Source of the DNA: Nitrospirota bacterium
Lineage (GTDB): Bacteria > Nitrospirota_A > Leptospirillia > Leptospirillales > Leptospirillaceae
NCBI GenBank assembly: GCA_021838765.1
Contig: JAKCCY010000011.1
Coordinates: 1 to 39,752 of the forward strand
DNA: 39,752 nucleotides
Direction of reading: 5' to 3'
Shown: piece by piece, positions 24,333 to 33,634 of the stretch
Layout of the letters: every line of letters starts with the position of its first letter
Numbering within the stretch: position 1 is the first letter of the stretch
The notes under the pieces: model-generated
The model's input: the letters and a program-made list of their open reading frames with translations, nothing else
The model's database searches: none
What the model was told of the DNA's origin: nothing
Position numbers and translations under genes: made by a program

Positions 24333-25877
24333 TCATCTCTTCTGGAATGTTACGATGGCACTGGAGATGTCCAGAGCGACTAGACGGCGCATCAGGTGGC
24401 CGGCTTCCTTCTGGAGCTCGTCCTCTTCACTTTGCGAAAAGATCCGGTAGAGGAGCGGGAGAACCCTTTTGGAGAGCTCCGGTTCCCAAAGGTCGAGATC
24501 GATCCGGTCGCTCTCCCGGAGGAGGGAAAGCGCAAATATTTCAACGGGGAAATCGCGACCCCTTCCGGCGATCTCCATCAAAAACTCCGTATCCAGGTGA
24601 AGCCGGATCCGGGCCGAAGGTGCCTTTTTCCGGATCTCCTCAAATCGTCTGGCCGCTTCTTCATGTCGTCCATCGCCAATCATCAGCCGCACCGGCTCGA
24701 AAAGCGCTGATGAAGCCAACGTCTCCCCCCCTCCGGGGGGCTGATCGCCCATGTGGAGAGATTCAAGCCATTTTTTGCCTTCGGGAGAAAGGAAGGGAGT
24801 GTTGTCCGAGAAAGAGAGTGATTCGATTCCGGCAAGCCGTTTTAACAGGAAGGAGATCTCTCCCTTGAGGGCAAGAGCGGCCTGTTGGCCGGATTCGCCC
24901 ATCTTTTCAAGCGCCATGGCCTCGTGGAAGGACAGATCCAGCCAGAAGGGGTAAACCGGTTGCTGGGTTTCCGAAAAGGCGATCAGGTCTTCGGGACTGC
25001 CCGAGGCGAGAACGGATTCCAGTGCGGACTGAAGGGGATGGGGAGGAGGGGGAATGCGGGTGACCCGATCCTGGGAGTCGGGGAGAACGGAGATCTGGTC
25101 CCACAGGGACATTCTGGAAGTACGATAAATCCGGAAATCGGTGGGATCCCCGGCCAGAAGATTTTCCGAAACGATTTTCATGGCCACATAGATCCGCTCC
25201 AGAGTGTCTTCCGGTTCTTCCTCCGGGATAGCGATCGGCTCCTCCTGACGGGACACGGGTTCCAAAGGTTCCGGAGAGGGAGCTGAACTCTCGGGGGGGA
25301 CAGCCTCCTTTATCTCCTGGAGAGGCTCTGGCTCCAGGACGGGAAGGGCGTCCAAAAGGGCAATGACAGGGCTCAGAAGGGGGCCTTCAGGGTCTTTGTC
25401 TCCCAATGTCCGGTTCAATCGACGGGCGACCTCCCGGCCATCGGCCATCTCCCGGGGAGACAGTGGAGGATTGTCCAGCTTCGGAAGGATTTCCTTTTGC
25501 TGTTCGAGCCACCAGGAAATGGCGTTCCGTCTTCCCCGCAGTCTTTTCAGGGGTGGAAAAAGGGTTTCCCAATAGTCTTCGACGAGGTCGGCCATGACCT
25601 TGAGGCCGGCCAGAAAACCGGGGGGACCCCCGGTTCGGGTCAGGGCGACGGAAAGGTAGCAGGCGACCAGAAGGTCTTTTCCCTCCCTGTCGAGAAGCTC
25701 TTCGGAGAGTTTCTGGACCTTTTTCCAGTCGACCGCTCCTGACGCGGAGATGGACTGGCTTCGGTCGATTTCCGCCTGAAGAGCCAGAAAGCCCTCAAGC
25801 TCCCGAACATCGCGACCGGCAGGGAACTCTCCGGGGATCGCCTTTTTGCCAAGTTCTCTGATCGATTCAAGGTTCAT
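24333..25877 (-). CDS. tssA: TssA (ImpA N-terminal, VasJ-type) T6SS assembly protein
   Basis: A 514-residue T6SS protein that works at the baseplate and at the distal end of the growing sheath. The N-terminal ImpA domain is recognisable at about residues 10-135 (VACYLSVALTRTGG and LVEDYWETLFPPLKRLRGRRNAISWW). A Pro/Glu-rich linker (about 180-220) leads to a VasJ-like C-terminal helical region (about 230-510). There is no transmembrane segment. It starts 45 bp after the tssM stop codon. TssA comes in several C-terminal types; the VasJ-like tail is judged from length and helical content only. Confidence 0.85.
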   Translation of the reverse strand: MNLESIRELGKKAIPGEFPAGRDVRELEGFLALQAEIDRSQSISASGAVDWKKVQKLSEELLDREGKDLLVACYLSVALTRTGGPPGFLAGLKVMADLVEDYWETLFPPLKRLRGRRNAISWWLEQQKEILPKLDNPPLSPREMADGREVARRLNRTLGDKDPEGPLLSPVIALLDALPVLEPEPLQEIKEAVPPESSAPSPEPLEPVSRQEEPIAIPEEEPEDTLERIYVAMKIVSENLLAGDPTDFRIYRTSRMSLWDQISVLPDSQDRVTRIPPPPHPLQSALESVLASGSPEDLIAFSETQQPVYPFWLDLSFHEAMALEKMGESGQQAALALKGEISFLLKRLAGIESLSFSDNTPFLSPEGKKWLESLHMGDQPPGGGETLASSALFEPVRLMIGDGRHEEAARRFEEIRKKAPSARIRLHLDTEFLMEIAGRGRDFPVEIFALSLLRESDRIDLDLWEPELSKRVLPLLYRIFSQSEEDELQKEAGHLMRRLVALDISSAIVTFQKR

Positions 25878-25922
25878 TTTCTGATGAGCCCTTTCACGGT
25901 TTGTTTTTGGGATTTCCCCATG

Positions 25923-28900
25923 CTACAGGTTGTCATGAGATGGCGCCTCCGGTTGTGATGACGCGTTTTGTTCTCCCGGGAAGCAGTTTGAGATTCTCAC
26001 GGGGATCTTGTCGCTGGCGAAGGGCCTGTCTTTTAAAGATTCCTGCTGGTGCTCGAGGTCATTCTGGTCGAGAATCGAGAGCTCCGAGTCGATTTTCCTG
26101 ATCTTGTTCCGGATCCTGTCCTGGGAGGCCTGGGCCAGCTGGCCCTGCTTGTAGCTGGACAGGAGAGCATGCGCTCCCTTGAACCGGAAACGGACATCAA
26201 GGTGGGTCACATGGAGGTTGACGAGGGCGTCCTTGTAGAGAGGGAAGTCCTGGGGTGTCAGCCTCAATCGGCCCTGATAGAAGGCTTCCAGAAAATGGGC
26301 GAAACCGTTGGGTCCCGGATAGCTCCGGCTCACGGTGAGTTTTCCGATGCGGATATCGAGGGTCGTCCTTCCGCAGACAAGGGGGGACCATGTCCAGGAG
26401 CTCCGGACCGGAAGGTTGAAATTGTTGAGCACATGCGTCTTTTCCGCGCAGGAAAGTGTCAGACGTGTCAGGTAGGGCTTCGAAAGACTCTGGCTGTTCA
26501 CGTCCGTCGGAAGGGCCTTTAACACCACCGGGAACTGTTTTTTGGTCATCATGAGGATCTTTCTGGAGTCGTCCTGATCTTGTTTCTGAAGGGACTGCCT
26601 CAGGGTGACGAGATCGAGATGCTGTTTCTTGCTTTCGAGTTCGGTCTCTTTCATCGCCAGTTCCAGCGATCGCCGTCCCGAGATGGCCGTGTTGATGAAG
26701 ACCAGAAATTCTGGTGATACGGCGACTCCGGCTCCGTCTTTCGTGATGAGCCTGTAGCCGTTTGCGCCCCGCATGACAAAGGGTTTCATGGTTTTCTCCA
26801 TGAAGGCGGGGATGCTTCCTCCCGCTCCCAGAAGAAAATGATTGAGCTCTTTCGACGTGAGAGAGGCCTGGGCGGGAGAGACGACATCGGCGACCCAGCG
26901 ATCGTTGATCTCGCAGGCCGCTTCCCGGTCGAGAAAATCAAGGGCGCTTGAAAACTGGCCGGACACCAGCTCCCAGACGAGAATTTCCTTGGGATCCGAG
27001 CTCGAGATCAGGTTCTCTTTCATGCTGGAGAGGGCATCTCCGAGATCGATCAGGACGGGTTTTTTATTTTTGGAACGATGGCTGAAGGAGAAATAGGCCG
27101 CGGTCAGACCCAGGGCGTGTCCCTGTCCCTTTAGCCCGTCTCCCACCGCCTGGGAGAGATCCTGGGAAAACCGGGTATAGGCCTTGCTCGCATCGATCAT
27201 GGAAACGAAGTATCTCTGTCCCCGTTTGGCCCCATGATGGGTTCCGGTGGAGCCGGACGCGTCGAGGATGCCGGCGTATCCCCGGATACGGGAGACCAGA
27301 CCCGACTGGGGTCTGGCGTTTTCAATCCTGAGGATCCTTCGGAGAAGATCCTGCCAGCGTTCGTGCTGGTTGTCCTGGCTCGCCGGAAATTCGTCGGACA
27401 TCCGGTTTGCAAGGAGGATGTAGGGATTTTGGGGTGTCGGAAGGCTCTGGAAGAAACCCTTCCAGGCAATGGCGTCGGAGAGGGTCGACTCGCCGTCCTG
27501 GAAGGACTGGAGAAAACCGAGCCATGCCTCTTCCTTTCGGATCCTGTACCAGGCCAGGAAGGATTGTTCATGCAAGGCGATGGGGAAGTTTGGCGGACTT
27601 GCCGCCTGGACCTCGGTGAGAAATTCGAAGATCCGTCTCATGCCGGTGTTTGTGTAGGCAGCCGGAATGGTCCGGCCATGTTTGGGGGTGGCGGTTCCCT
27701 TCCAGAAGGTTGCCAGAGTGACATTTTGCAAGTTCTGGGTGTTGACCCAGTCGACAAGCCATGTGAAGTCGGGAACGGTCTGTTCGACCTCCAGAAGGAG
27801 GGACTGGAGAAGGTCCTTGCTGGGGCCGATGGCTTCGGCCGGAACCCATGCGGTGTAGGCCAGATAGAGATCGGCGAAGTGCCGGGCTTCCTGGGGAGAG
27901 ATGGTCGGATCGATGGTGGCGAGGTCCAGTGTTCCCGGCTGGGGTTGCCGCTTCAGATCGTCGTATCCCATCCGGTTTTCCCGGTCCCTGATGAGATTGA
28001 TTCTCCGGACCAGGATTTCGGCATAGTCGGCCAGCTGATTTTTGGGATCATCGTTTAAAAGCTCCCGGATTTTGGCCCGGAGCGTCGCATTCATCTCGGG
28101 AAGGACCGCCCTTGAAAACAGGTCGGTGAATCGCTCCTTCATCCGGTCTTCAATCACCCCCACCTGTCCGGAAAAAGCGAGAAGGTGAAAGAGGATCGAT
28201 CGATCCTTTCCCGCCATCCAGTCGATCAGGCTCCGGTAACCCTCGAGGTTTTCCAGATTCTGGTGAAAATCTCCTCCGATCCGGATTTCTCCGGGCTCCC
28301 GGGCGGAAAGCGTTTTGACGGTATGGTAGGTCACGTAAAACGAATAGGAAAAATAAAGTCCCAGAAGAAGATTGAATCCGTACCAGCTCACAAGGAGGAT
28401 ATTCGAGGAAAAGCGTCTCCATCGGGCCAAAAGACCCAGTGGAATGACCTGGGAGCGGTCGGAGGGCAGAAGGTCCGTAAAGAAATCCTTGAGGAAAACG
28501 CCCATGGTGAAGGGTGGTGCTTTTTTGGGAGAACCTCCGGAGATCATCGAGGCCGGTCGGGCGCCGGCCTGGTTTCCGTTCCCCAGCTCCAGGGTGCTCT
28601 GGTCGGATTTGAGGGCAACCCGGGAGTTGGGCTCGAGAATTTCAACGGGTTGTTCTTTTCGTATTCCGCCTTCATCGCCAAGAATCGAGGAGAACCGGGC
28701 TCCGCGGATCGTTCCGCTTGAAAGGAAAACCCCCCGGAAGACCGGAAGCTCGAGATAGGGTGAGGCTTCGAACAGTCCCTTGATAAAGGGGGTGAGAAGG
28801 GGCTTGAGGGCCTGGATTTCGAGCGGGAACACGAGAGCCTCGGAGGAGTCTGTTCCGGCATCGCTCCTGGAAAAGAGGATCTCGCGGATCTCTCCGGACA

Positions 28901-29765
28901 GCCTGTCGAGGGAGGACTCAAGCGTCTGGTCCCACTGCTCTTCCGGTTTTGAAAGATATCCCAGGATTTCATCGGTCCGGGGCTTCGGGAGCGACGAGAC
29001 AAAATGGCCAAATCCCGACAGAAGATCGAGCTTGGTGACCATGATGTATACGGGAAAGCGGATGTTGGTGGTCCGCATCAGGGAGTCGATCCTCTGCCGG
29101 ATGTTCTGGGAGATCCGGGCAAGCTTTGTGCTGTCGGAGCTCCAGAGATCTTCGACGGAAATGGTCACGATCACGCCGCTCAGGGATTCTCTCTGGCGCG
29201 TTTTTAAAAGAAGTCTTGTGATCAGATCCCATTCCTCATTGATGTCGGAGCTCTGGTCAGGGTTGACGTAACGGCCCGATGTGTCCAGAAGGATCGCCTT
29301 GTCCTCGAAGAAAAACTCGATGGTTTCGGTGGGGGGCGGATCGATTTGGGGAGAGACGTTCCTGAAGCGGATCGGGACGTTCGCATTGGCCAGAAGGGTG
29401 GTCTTTCCTGTTGTACCCCCGCCCAGAACAAGGAACAGCGGCAGGGTGGAGATCGGGTTCCCGCTCTTTCTCCCGGCCGATCCCCGGGCGGTGGAGATGG
29501 CTTTTTTCCAGAGGCTTCCGATCGAAAGAAGCCGCTCTGATTTCTTGTCCAGATTGGCGGAAGCACGGAGCTTTTGCTGGGAGGCCGTTTTTTGGATGAA
29601 CCCGACGATCCGGCGTCCGGAGAAGGAGACAAGCACTACGATGGCGCCGGATAAAAGGGAAAGCCATATGGGCCAGTGTTCATAGGAGCCAAAAAGCCAC
29701 ACCAGGATAAACAGGGCCGTTGCCAGGAGAAGGGAGAGAACCGGTTTCAGGACTTTTTTAATCAT
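25923..29765 (-). CDS. tssM: TssM (IcmF) T6SS inner-membrane protein
   Basis: The 1280-residue core of the T6SS membrane complex, linking TssL in the inner membrane to TssJ in the outer membrane. Two transmembrane helices (about 7-25 and 30-48) precede a cytoplasmic NTPase-like domain. That domain has an intact Walker A GGGTTGKT (115-122), the DTSGRY switch (161-166) and TKLD (244-247). A third helix (about 455-478) leads into the large periplasmic domain of about 800 residues, whose C-terminal beta domain should contact TssJ. An intact Walker A is not universal among TssM proteins, so this one may bind nucleotide. The start follows the tssL stop by 16 bp, with GGGGA upstream. The length is normal for the family. 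Confidence 0.93.
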   Translation of the reverse strand: MIKKVLKPVLSLLLATALFILVWLFGSYEHWPIWLSLLSGAIVVLVSFSGRRIVGFIQKTASQQKLRASANLDKKSERLLSIGSLWKKAISTARGSAGRKSGNPISTLPLFLVLGGGTTGKTTLLANANVPIRFRNVSPQIDPPPTETIEFFFEDKAILLDTSGRYVNPDQSSDINEEWDLITRLLLKTRQRESLSGVIVTISVEDLWSSDSTKLARISQNIRQRIDSLMRTTNIRFPVYIMVTKLDLLSGFGHFVSSLPKPRTDEILGYLSKPEEQWDQTLESSLDRLSGEIREILFSRSDAGTDSSEALVFPLEIQALKPLLTPFIKGLFEASPYLELPVFRGVFLSSGTIRGARFSSILGDEGGIRKEQPVEILEPNSRVALKSDQSTLELGNGNQAGARPASMISGGSPKKAPPFTMGVFLKDFFTDLLPSDRSQVIPLGLLARWRRFSSNILLVSWYGFNLLLGLYFSYSFYVTYHTVKTLSAREPGEIRIGGDFHQNLENLEGYRSLIDWMAGKDRSILFHLLAFSGQVGVIEDRMKERFTDLFSRAVLPEMNATLRAKIRELLNDDPKNQLADYAEILVRRINLIRDRENRMGYDDLKRQPQPGTLDLATIDPTISPQEARHFADLYLAYTAWVPAEAIGPSKDLLQSLLLEVEQTVPDFTWLVDWVNTQNLQNVTLATFWKGTATPKHGRTIPAAYTNTGMRRIFEFLTEVQAASPPNFPIALHEQSFLAWYRIRKEEAWLGFLQSFQDGESTLSDAIAWKGFFQSLPTPQNPYILLANRMSDEFPASQDNQHERWQDLLRRILRIENARPQSGLVSRIRGYAGILDASGSTGTHHGAKRGQRYFVSMIDASKAYTRFSQDLSQAVGDGLKGQGHALGLTAAYFSFSHRSKNKKPVLIDLGDALSSMKENLISSSDPKEILVWELVSGQFSSALDFLDREAACEINDRWVADVVSPAQASLTSKELNHFLLGAGGSIPAFMEKTMKPFVMRGANGYRLITKDGAGVAVSPEFLVFINTAISGRRSLELAMKETELESKKQHLDLVTLRQSLQKQDQDDSRKILMMTKKQFPVVLKALPTDVNSQSLSKPYLTRLTLSCAEKTHVLNNFNLPVRSSWTWSPLVCGRTTLDIRIGKLTVSRSYPGPNGFAHFLEAFYQGRLRLTPQDFPLYKDALVNLHVTHLDVRFRFKGAHALLSSYKQGQLAQASQDRIRNKIRKIDSELSILDQNDLEHQQESLKDRPFASDKIPVRISNCFPGEQNASSQPEAPSHDNL

Positions 29766-29781
29766 TGGGCAAATCCCCGTT

Positions 29782-30450
29782 TCAATGAAGGTGTCTGAGG
29801 ACGTTTCGGGTCATCTGGTGAATGATCCGGTCGTACAGGACGAAGAGGACCAGGACCATCAGGGACGGGACGAGCCAGACGAAAACCGTGTTCAGGGTCT
29901 TCCGGGAGGCGACCTTTGTCTGGCCCTCCGGACCCTCACGGGTCAGATAGCCGGAGGGAAAGATCTTGTCCCTTTCGAAGATCGGCAGATCCGGTTCCAG
30001 AATGCTCTGGAGATGTTTTTGGATCCTCGCTGCCTCGTGGCCGTTCGATTCCAGTCCGTATTGCCCCCTGAATCCCAGCTTGAGGGCCATCAGGTAGATC
30101 GACAGGATCTCCCTGGCATTCGGGTCCTTTGTCTCCTGGGGCATACGCCTGTAGAACTCGACCCCTCCGTTCGTGATCCTGAAAAAGGATTTCTGGAGCA
30201 TGTTCCTGCTCCAGTCGACCGCGCCCGGCCAGTTGGCGCACATCAGGCTTTCATCGATCCAGACGATCGCCGGAAAGAGTCCGCTTTCAAAATGCGTATC
30301 GGAGATGCCGGAGCTTTTGGCCTGCGAGCGGGCCTTCTCGATCCGGTCAAGGATCTCCCGCCTGAGGGTGTTTGTCTCCGGAAGTGAACGCTCGAGCCTG
30401 TCCTTGACGAAGGCCAGAAGGGGGATGAGGCAATCGGATAGTGTTGTCAT
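29782..30450 (-). CDS. tssL: TssL (DotU) T6SS inner-membrane protein
   Basis: A 222-residue short-form TssL. The cytoplasmic DotU helical bundle covers about residues 1-165 (VWIDESLMCANW, FYRRMPQE and MALKLGFRGQYG are family signatures). A single C-terminal transmembrane helix (about 188-206) anchors it. There is no OmpA-like peptidoglycan-binding domain, so cell-wall anchoring must be supplied by another protein. Its ATG shares one base with the tssK stop codon (TAATG), implying translational coupling. Confidence 0.93.
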   Translation of the reverse strand: MTTLSDCLIPLLAFVKDRLERSLPETNTLRREILDRIEKARSQAKSSGISDTHFESGLFPAIVWIDESLMCANWPGAVDWSRNMLQKSFFRITNGGVEFYRRMPQETKDPNAREILSIYLMALKLGFRGQYGLESNGHEAARIQKHLQSILEPDLPIFERDKIFPSGYLTREGPEGQTKVASRKTLNTVFVWLVPSLMVLVLFVLYDRIIHQMTRNVLRHLH

Positions 30451-31829
30451 TATCGGACTCCAATAAGATCGATCATTGAACCTTCAGGTGCTCCCGGCCA
30501 ATGGACCTGTATCGCCTCCTCCTGACGGATGGCGTCCCAGACCGGGTCATGCGGTTCGATCCGGAAATACTGGGCGTTGAGTCTTCTGGGAAGACCCTGG
30601 GGCGGTCCGCTCATGGCGGTGAGTTCGACACCGGGCAGAGCTCTTCTGATCAGGGAGGAGATGATGGAGGGAGGGCCGATTTTCGCATTGTCCATGAAGG
30701 AGGAGCTTTCCCGTTCCGGATCTCCCTCGGTCTTGACCACCAGGTAATAGCGTGTCCGGGGAGAGAAGAAGGACTGGGAAAGGGTTCCATTGAAGGATTC
30801 GTCGATTTTTTCGAGCCGGATGATCAGATCCGGTCCGACAGTCAGGTTGTTCAGCAATGTAAACAGCACCGTCTGGGCTTTGGTCAGACATCCCCAGATA
30901 TCCTCGTGATCATAGGGAGGAAGGGGTTCTCCGGATTGATCGGTCTCTCCGAGAAAGTTGACCCGGTCGGAAAATGTGCTGACCTCTCCCACCATCTGTC
31001 TGAGGGTTCCGTAGAGGAGCCATGGATGAACAGGGTCGCTTTCGGCGTAGTGATAGAGGAGGGGGACGTAACGGTTCAGGGTGCGAAGGGCGAGGATATA
31101 GATCATGTATCCTGCGTCCATCCCTTCCGTCTTCTGGTCTCTGGGGGTCTTGAACTCCTCGAGTTGCCGGGAACGGCTGGCGCATTCATTCCGGATTTCC
31201 TGGACGAGGCTTGAAAGGTTCCTGGAGGTGGACAGGGAGAGGGAGGGAGGGATAAAGGAAGGGCTTGGCTTGATGACCCCTCCCTCCCACAGGACCTGCG
31301 CCACGGGAACAAGGTTATAGTGCTCGAGATTGTCGATTTCACTGTCCCAGAAGAGGCGGACATTGAAATAAAGTGTTTTGACGGAGGCTGGAGGCCCTTC
31401 TCCGTAAAGGTCCTGGACCTCTTCGGGGTCGGCAAGGGAGAGAAACCGGGTGTCTCCCTCAGAATCGAGATTCGGGACGGTGGTGACATTCTTGCCCTGG
31501 TCCCTGAAGCGCCGGAGACCCGCATAGATCGTGAGCGGCTTGTCCCTGTACGTCCAGTCTTTCTCGAAAGAACGGGGTCGGATCACCGCGTTTCCGGGAA
31601 ACTGTACGAAGCTTCCGTCCTGAAGCACCATGGACAGGGAGTTCACCTGAACCGATCCCCGTCCGAGGGCTGTCGTCTGGATGTCGATCGTCTGGACTCC
31701 CCATCCGAAGGGCAGAACGGTGTCGAGGACCGGTCGGGTCATTCCGGTGGTATGGGCGTCGGTCAGTTGGAAATGCTGTGGCTGAAGGAAAAGTCCCTGG
31801 TGCCAGAAGATCGGTTTTGTGGATTTCAT
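30450..31829 (-). CDS. tssK: TssK (ImpJ/VasE) T6SS baseplate adaptor
   Basis: A 459-residue cytoplasmic protein joining the T6SS baseplate to the membrane complex. The family opening is clear (PIFWHQGLFLQPQHFQ), as are the SLADPEEVQDLYGEG region and the C-terminal QYFRIEPHDPVWDAI segment. In known systems TssK forms trimers that bind TssF/TssG and the cytoplasmic domains of TssL and TssM; the genes for TssL and TssM follow directly. It starts 16 bp after the tssJ stop. Length is normal and no motif is missing. Confidence 0.94.
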   Translation of the reverse strand: MKSTKPIFWHQGLFLQPQHFQLTDAHTTGMTRPVLDTVLPFGWGVQTIDIQTTALGRGSVQVNSLSMVLQDGSFVQFPGNAVIRPRSFEKDWTYRDKPLTIYAGLRRFRDQGKNVTTVPNLDSEGDTRFLSLADPEEVQDLYGEGPPASVKTLYFNVRLFWDSEIDNLEHYNLVPVAQVLWEGGVIKPSPSFIPPSLSLSTSRNLSSLVQEIRNECASRSRQLEEFKTPRDQKTEGMDAGYMIYILALRTLNRYVPLLYHYAESDPVHPWLLYGTLRQMVGEVSTFSDRVNFLGETDQSGEPLPPYDHEDIWGCLTKAQTVLFTLLNNLTVGPDLIIRLEKIDESFNGTLSQSFFSPRTRYYLVVKTEGDPERESSSFMDNAKIGPPSIISSLIRRALPGVELTAMSGPPQGLPRRLNAQYFRIEPHDPVWDAIRQEEAIQVHWPGAPEGSMIDLIGVR

Positions 31830-31845
31830 GGTCGTCTATTCTCTC

Positions 31846-32556
31846 CTAAAGGGGCCTGATGGCCGAAGGTGTTTTTGCCGGAGGGGGACTGTCCGGTTGT
31901 TTCTTCTTGTGTTTCTCCTTCCTGGTGGTATCAAGGACCTGAAGGCTTTCAAGATGTTTCGGGCCAAGGATCAGACGGACAGAAACCATGGCTGGCCGAA
32001 AGTGGTTGCTCCGGAATATGATGCCGGAGCGTCTGACGCGAACAGGCATCGGACGGATGCGGATATCCTTCTTGGAGGAGTAGTCGGAATAGCCGGCGAT
32101 GATTCCCAGGTAGACCGCATCTCGCATGCGGTCGAGGACAATGTCGCCAGCGGTGCCGGGAGAAATGATAAATCGCCTGACGGCCAGGATCCCGGAGCGC
32201 TTCTTGCCGCTGGCAAGGGTTTCCATGGCCCTGTCCGGATTCTGCAAAAGCGGAAGAAAACCGTTCGGATCGCTGATTTCTGCAATCCCGATGATCAGTG
32301 TGTGTGGCCGCTTGTCGGAGAGGTTCAGATTCCTGTTGGGGATCACATGGATGGTGATGGCCTGTTTCTCCCAGGTCCAACGGACCTTCTGGCGAATCTT
32401 GGCGTCCGGGGCGGTATTGATCCCGATCGATGTGCATCCGGCCAATATGAGGGCGATGAATGAGAGCCATAAAGCCCCCGGGATCCTCTTGATGTCTCGA
32501 TGAGACCAAACCTCTTTGCCTTGAGCCATGGCGCTTGTCTTTTCTCCGGAATTCAT
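31846..32556 (-). CDS. tssJ: TssJ (SciN) T6SS outer-membrane lipoprotein
   Basis: An outer-membrane lipoprotein that anchors the TssM periplasmic domain. The lipobox LILAGC places the modified cysteine at residue 41 counted from 32556; threonine rather than aspartate follows it, consistent with outer-membrane sorting. The mature part has the TssJ pattern (NRNLNLSDKRPHTLIIGIAEI, then VYLGIIAGYSD). The frame opens at 32556, 4 nt after the stop of the DUF4150 gene, with no clear Shine-Dalgarno sequence. An in-frame ATG at 32529 would give a more usual 31-residue signal peptide. The C-terminal tail is rich in Lys and Pro, which is longer than in many TssJ proteins. Confidence 0.88.
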   Translation of the reverse strand: MNSGEKTSAMAQGKEVWSHRDIKRIPGALWLSFIALILAGCTSIGINTAPDAKIRQKVRWTWEKQAITIHVIPNRNLNLSDKRPHTLIIGIAEISDPNGFLPLLQNPDRAMETLASGKKRSGILAVRRFIISPGTAGDIVLDRMRDAVYLGIIAGYSDYSSKKDIRIRPMPVRVRRSGIIFRSNHFRPAMVSVRLILGPKHLESLQVLDTTRKEKHKKKQPDSPPPAKTPSAIRPL

Positions 32557-32560
32557 GGGG

Positions 32561-32956
32561 TTATGGCGCCAGCAAAAGGACGGTCACCTGGCTCGGGACC
32601 AGACAGGCTCCAGGTGCGTTGATGCCATTCTGGAGGGTGGGAGATGTCAGCCTGGTGGCGGGAGCGCCTCCCACAAGAACCGTATTTGCCCCGTCCATGC
32701 ATTTGCTGCTTCCCATCACCTCTGATGAGACGACCCCTCCGGCGACTCCCGCGTCGTCTCCCTGAGTCAGGGGGATTTCTGTCATGAGGTTGTGGGCGGG
32801 AGCTCCGCCAAAAAGAATGGTCGGAAGAGGAGGAACGCCCATCGGTCCCATTGCGATATTCGGATATGGGATGGGAACGATCACCGGTCCGGCAGGCGTC
32901 TTGCAGACATCCGGAAACCCCAGAGACATTCCTCCCATTTGTGTGTTTGCGAACAT
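32561..32956 (-). CDS. DUF4150 (PAAR-like) protein
   Basis: A 131-residue PAAR-like protein expected to cap the VgrG spike and carry or recruit an effector. The DUF4150 pattern is visible: MFANTQMGG start, CKTPAGPVIVPIPYPNIA, and VLVGGAPATRLTSPTLQN. No toxin domain is attached, so any cargo must be a separate protein. It lies 12 bp after the DUF3540 gene and 4 nt before tssJ. DUF4150 proteins are commonly encoded with DUF2169, pentapeptide-repeat and DUF3540 proteins, as here. Confidence 0.9.
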   Translation of the reverse strand: MFANTQMGGMSLGFPDVCKTPAGPVIVPIPYPNIAMGPMGVPPLPTILFGGAPAHNLMTEIPLTQGDDAGVAGGVVSSEVMGSSKCMDGANTVLVGGAPATRLTSPTLQNGINAPGACLVPSQVTVLLLAP

Positions 32957-32968
32957 GAGGAGCTCCTT

Positions 32969-33625
32969 TTACCCTAAATGGATCTGGTCGGCATCGATCT
33001 TGACCAGATCCTGACTTCGAATGAGTGTGGTTTCAGACTGAATGGAGACGACGGTTTCGGATTCAATCTGGGTCTGCCCGGAAACCGACCGGTCGATCGT
33101 GTCGATGGTGCGATTTGACATGTGCGCATGGTCCGAGAGCCATTCTGCCACCCGTTCGATGGAACGTCCGATCGCTGTAATGTGTCGGGCGGCAAAAGAC
33201 AGCACTCCTCCGGAAAAGGAAAGGGTCTCGCCGCTGACTTTCAGTCCGGAAAATATTCCCTGGCACATTTCCCCTTTGACCTCCATCGGTCCCGATGTGA
33301 TCGACATTCCTTCAGGAGCCTGGATCGAAAGCTCTCCCCCGGAGACCAGGATCGAAACCCCTCCGGGAAAACTCATGGTCCTGGGTTTGTCCAGGCAGGA
33401 ACCGGAATCGATAATCGCAAGGATGACAGGAACGGGAGAGTTGGGAAGCAGGACAACCGCTTGGTCCCCGATTCTGGGGTCAAGAAGACAACCGGAAGAG
33501 CGGATGGCCAAAACAGTCTCCCCATCGAGATCGATCGCCACGCCGGATTCGGTCACATCCATGACCATGGCGATCAATAAGGAAGACTGGGTGGGGCTGT
33601 GAGAGAGTACAGAGTCTGTCAACAT
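32969..33625 (-). CDS. DUF3540 domain protein, T6SS-associated
   Basis: A 218-residue protein matching DUF3540 in layout. An N-terminal small barrel (about 15-75; AIRSSGCLLDPRIGDQAVVLLP) is followed by a beta-rich middle (about 80-150) with short hydrophobic repeats like those of VgrG stalks. A tail follows, ending in strands (VVSIQSETTLIRSQDLVKID). Function is unknown; its genomic company points to spike loading or effector adaptation. It starts 9 bp after the pentapeptide-protein stop codon. There is no signal peptide, so it acts in the cytoplasm before firing. Confidence 0.75.
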   Translation of the reverse strand: MLTDSVLSHSPTQSSLLIAMVMDVTESGVAIDLDGETVLAIRSSGCLLDPRIGDQAVVLLPNSPVPVILAIIDSGSCLDKPRTMSFPGGVSILVSGGELSIQAPEGMSITSGPMEVKGEMCQGIFSGLKVSGETLSFSGGVLSFAARHITAIGRSIERVAEWLSDHAHMSNRTIDTIDRSVSGQTQIESETVVSIQSETTLIRSQDLVKIDADQIHLG

Positions 33626-33634
33626 TGGTACCTC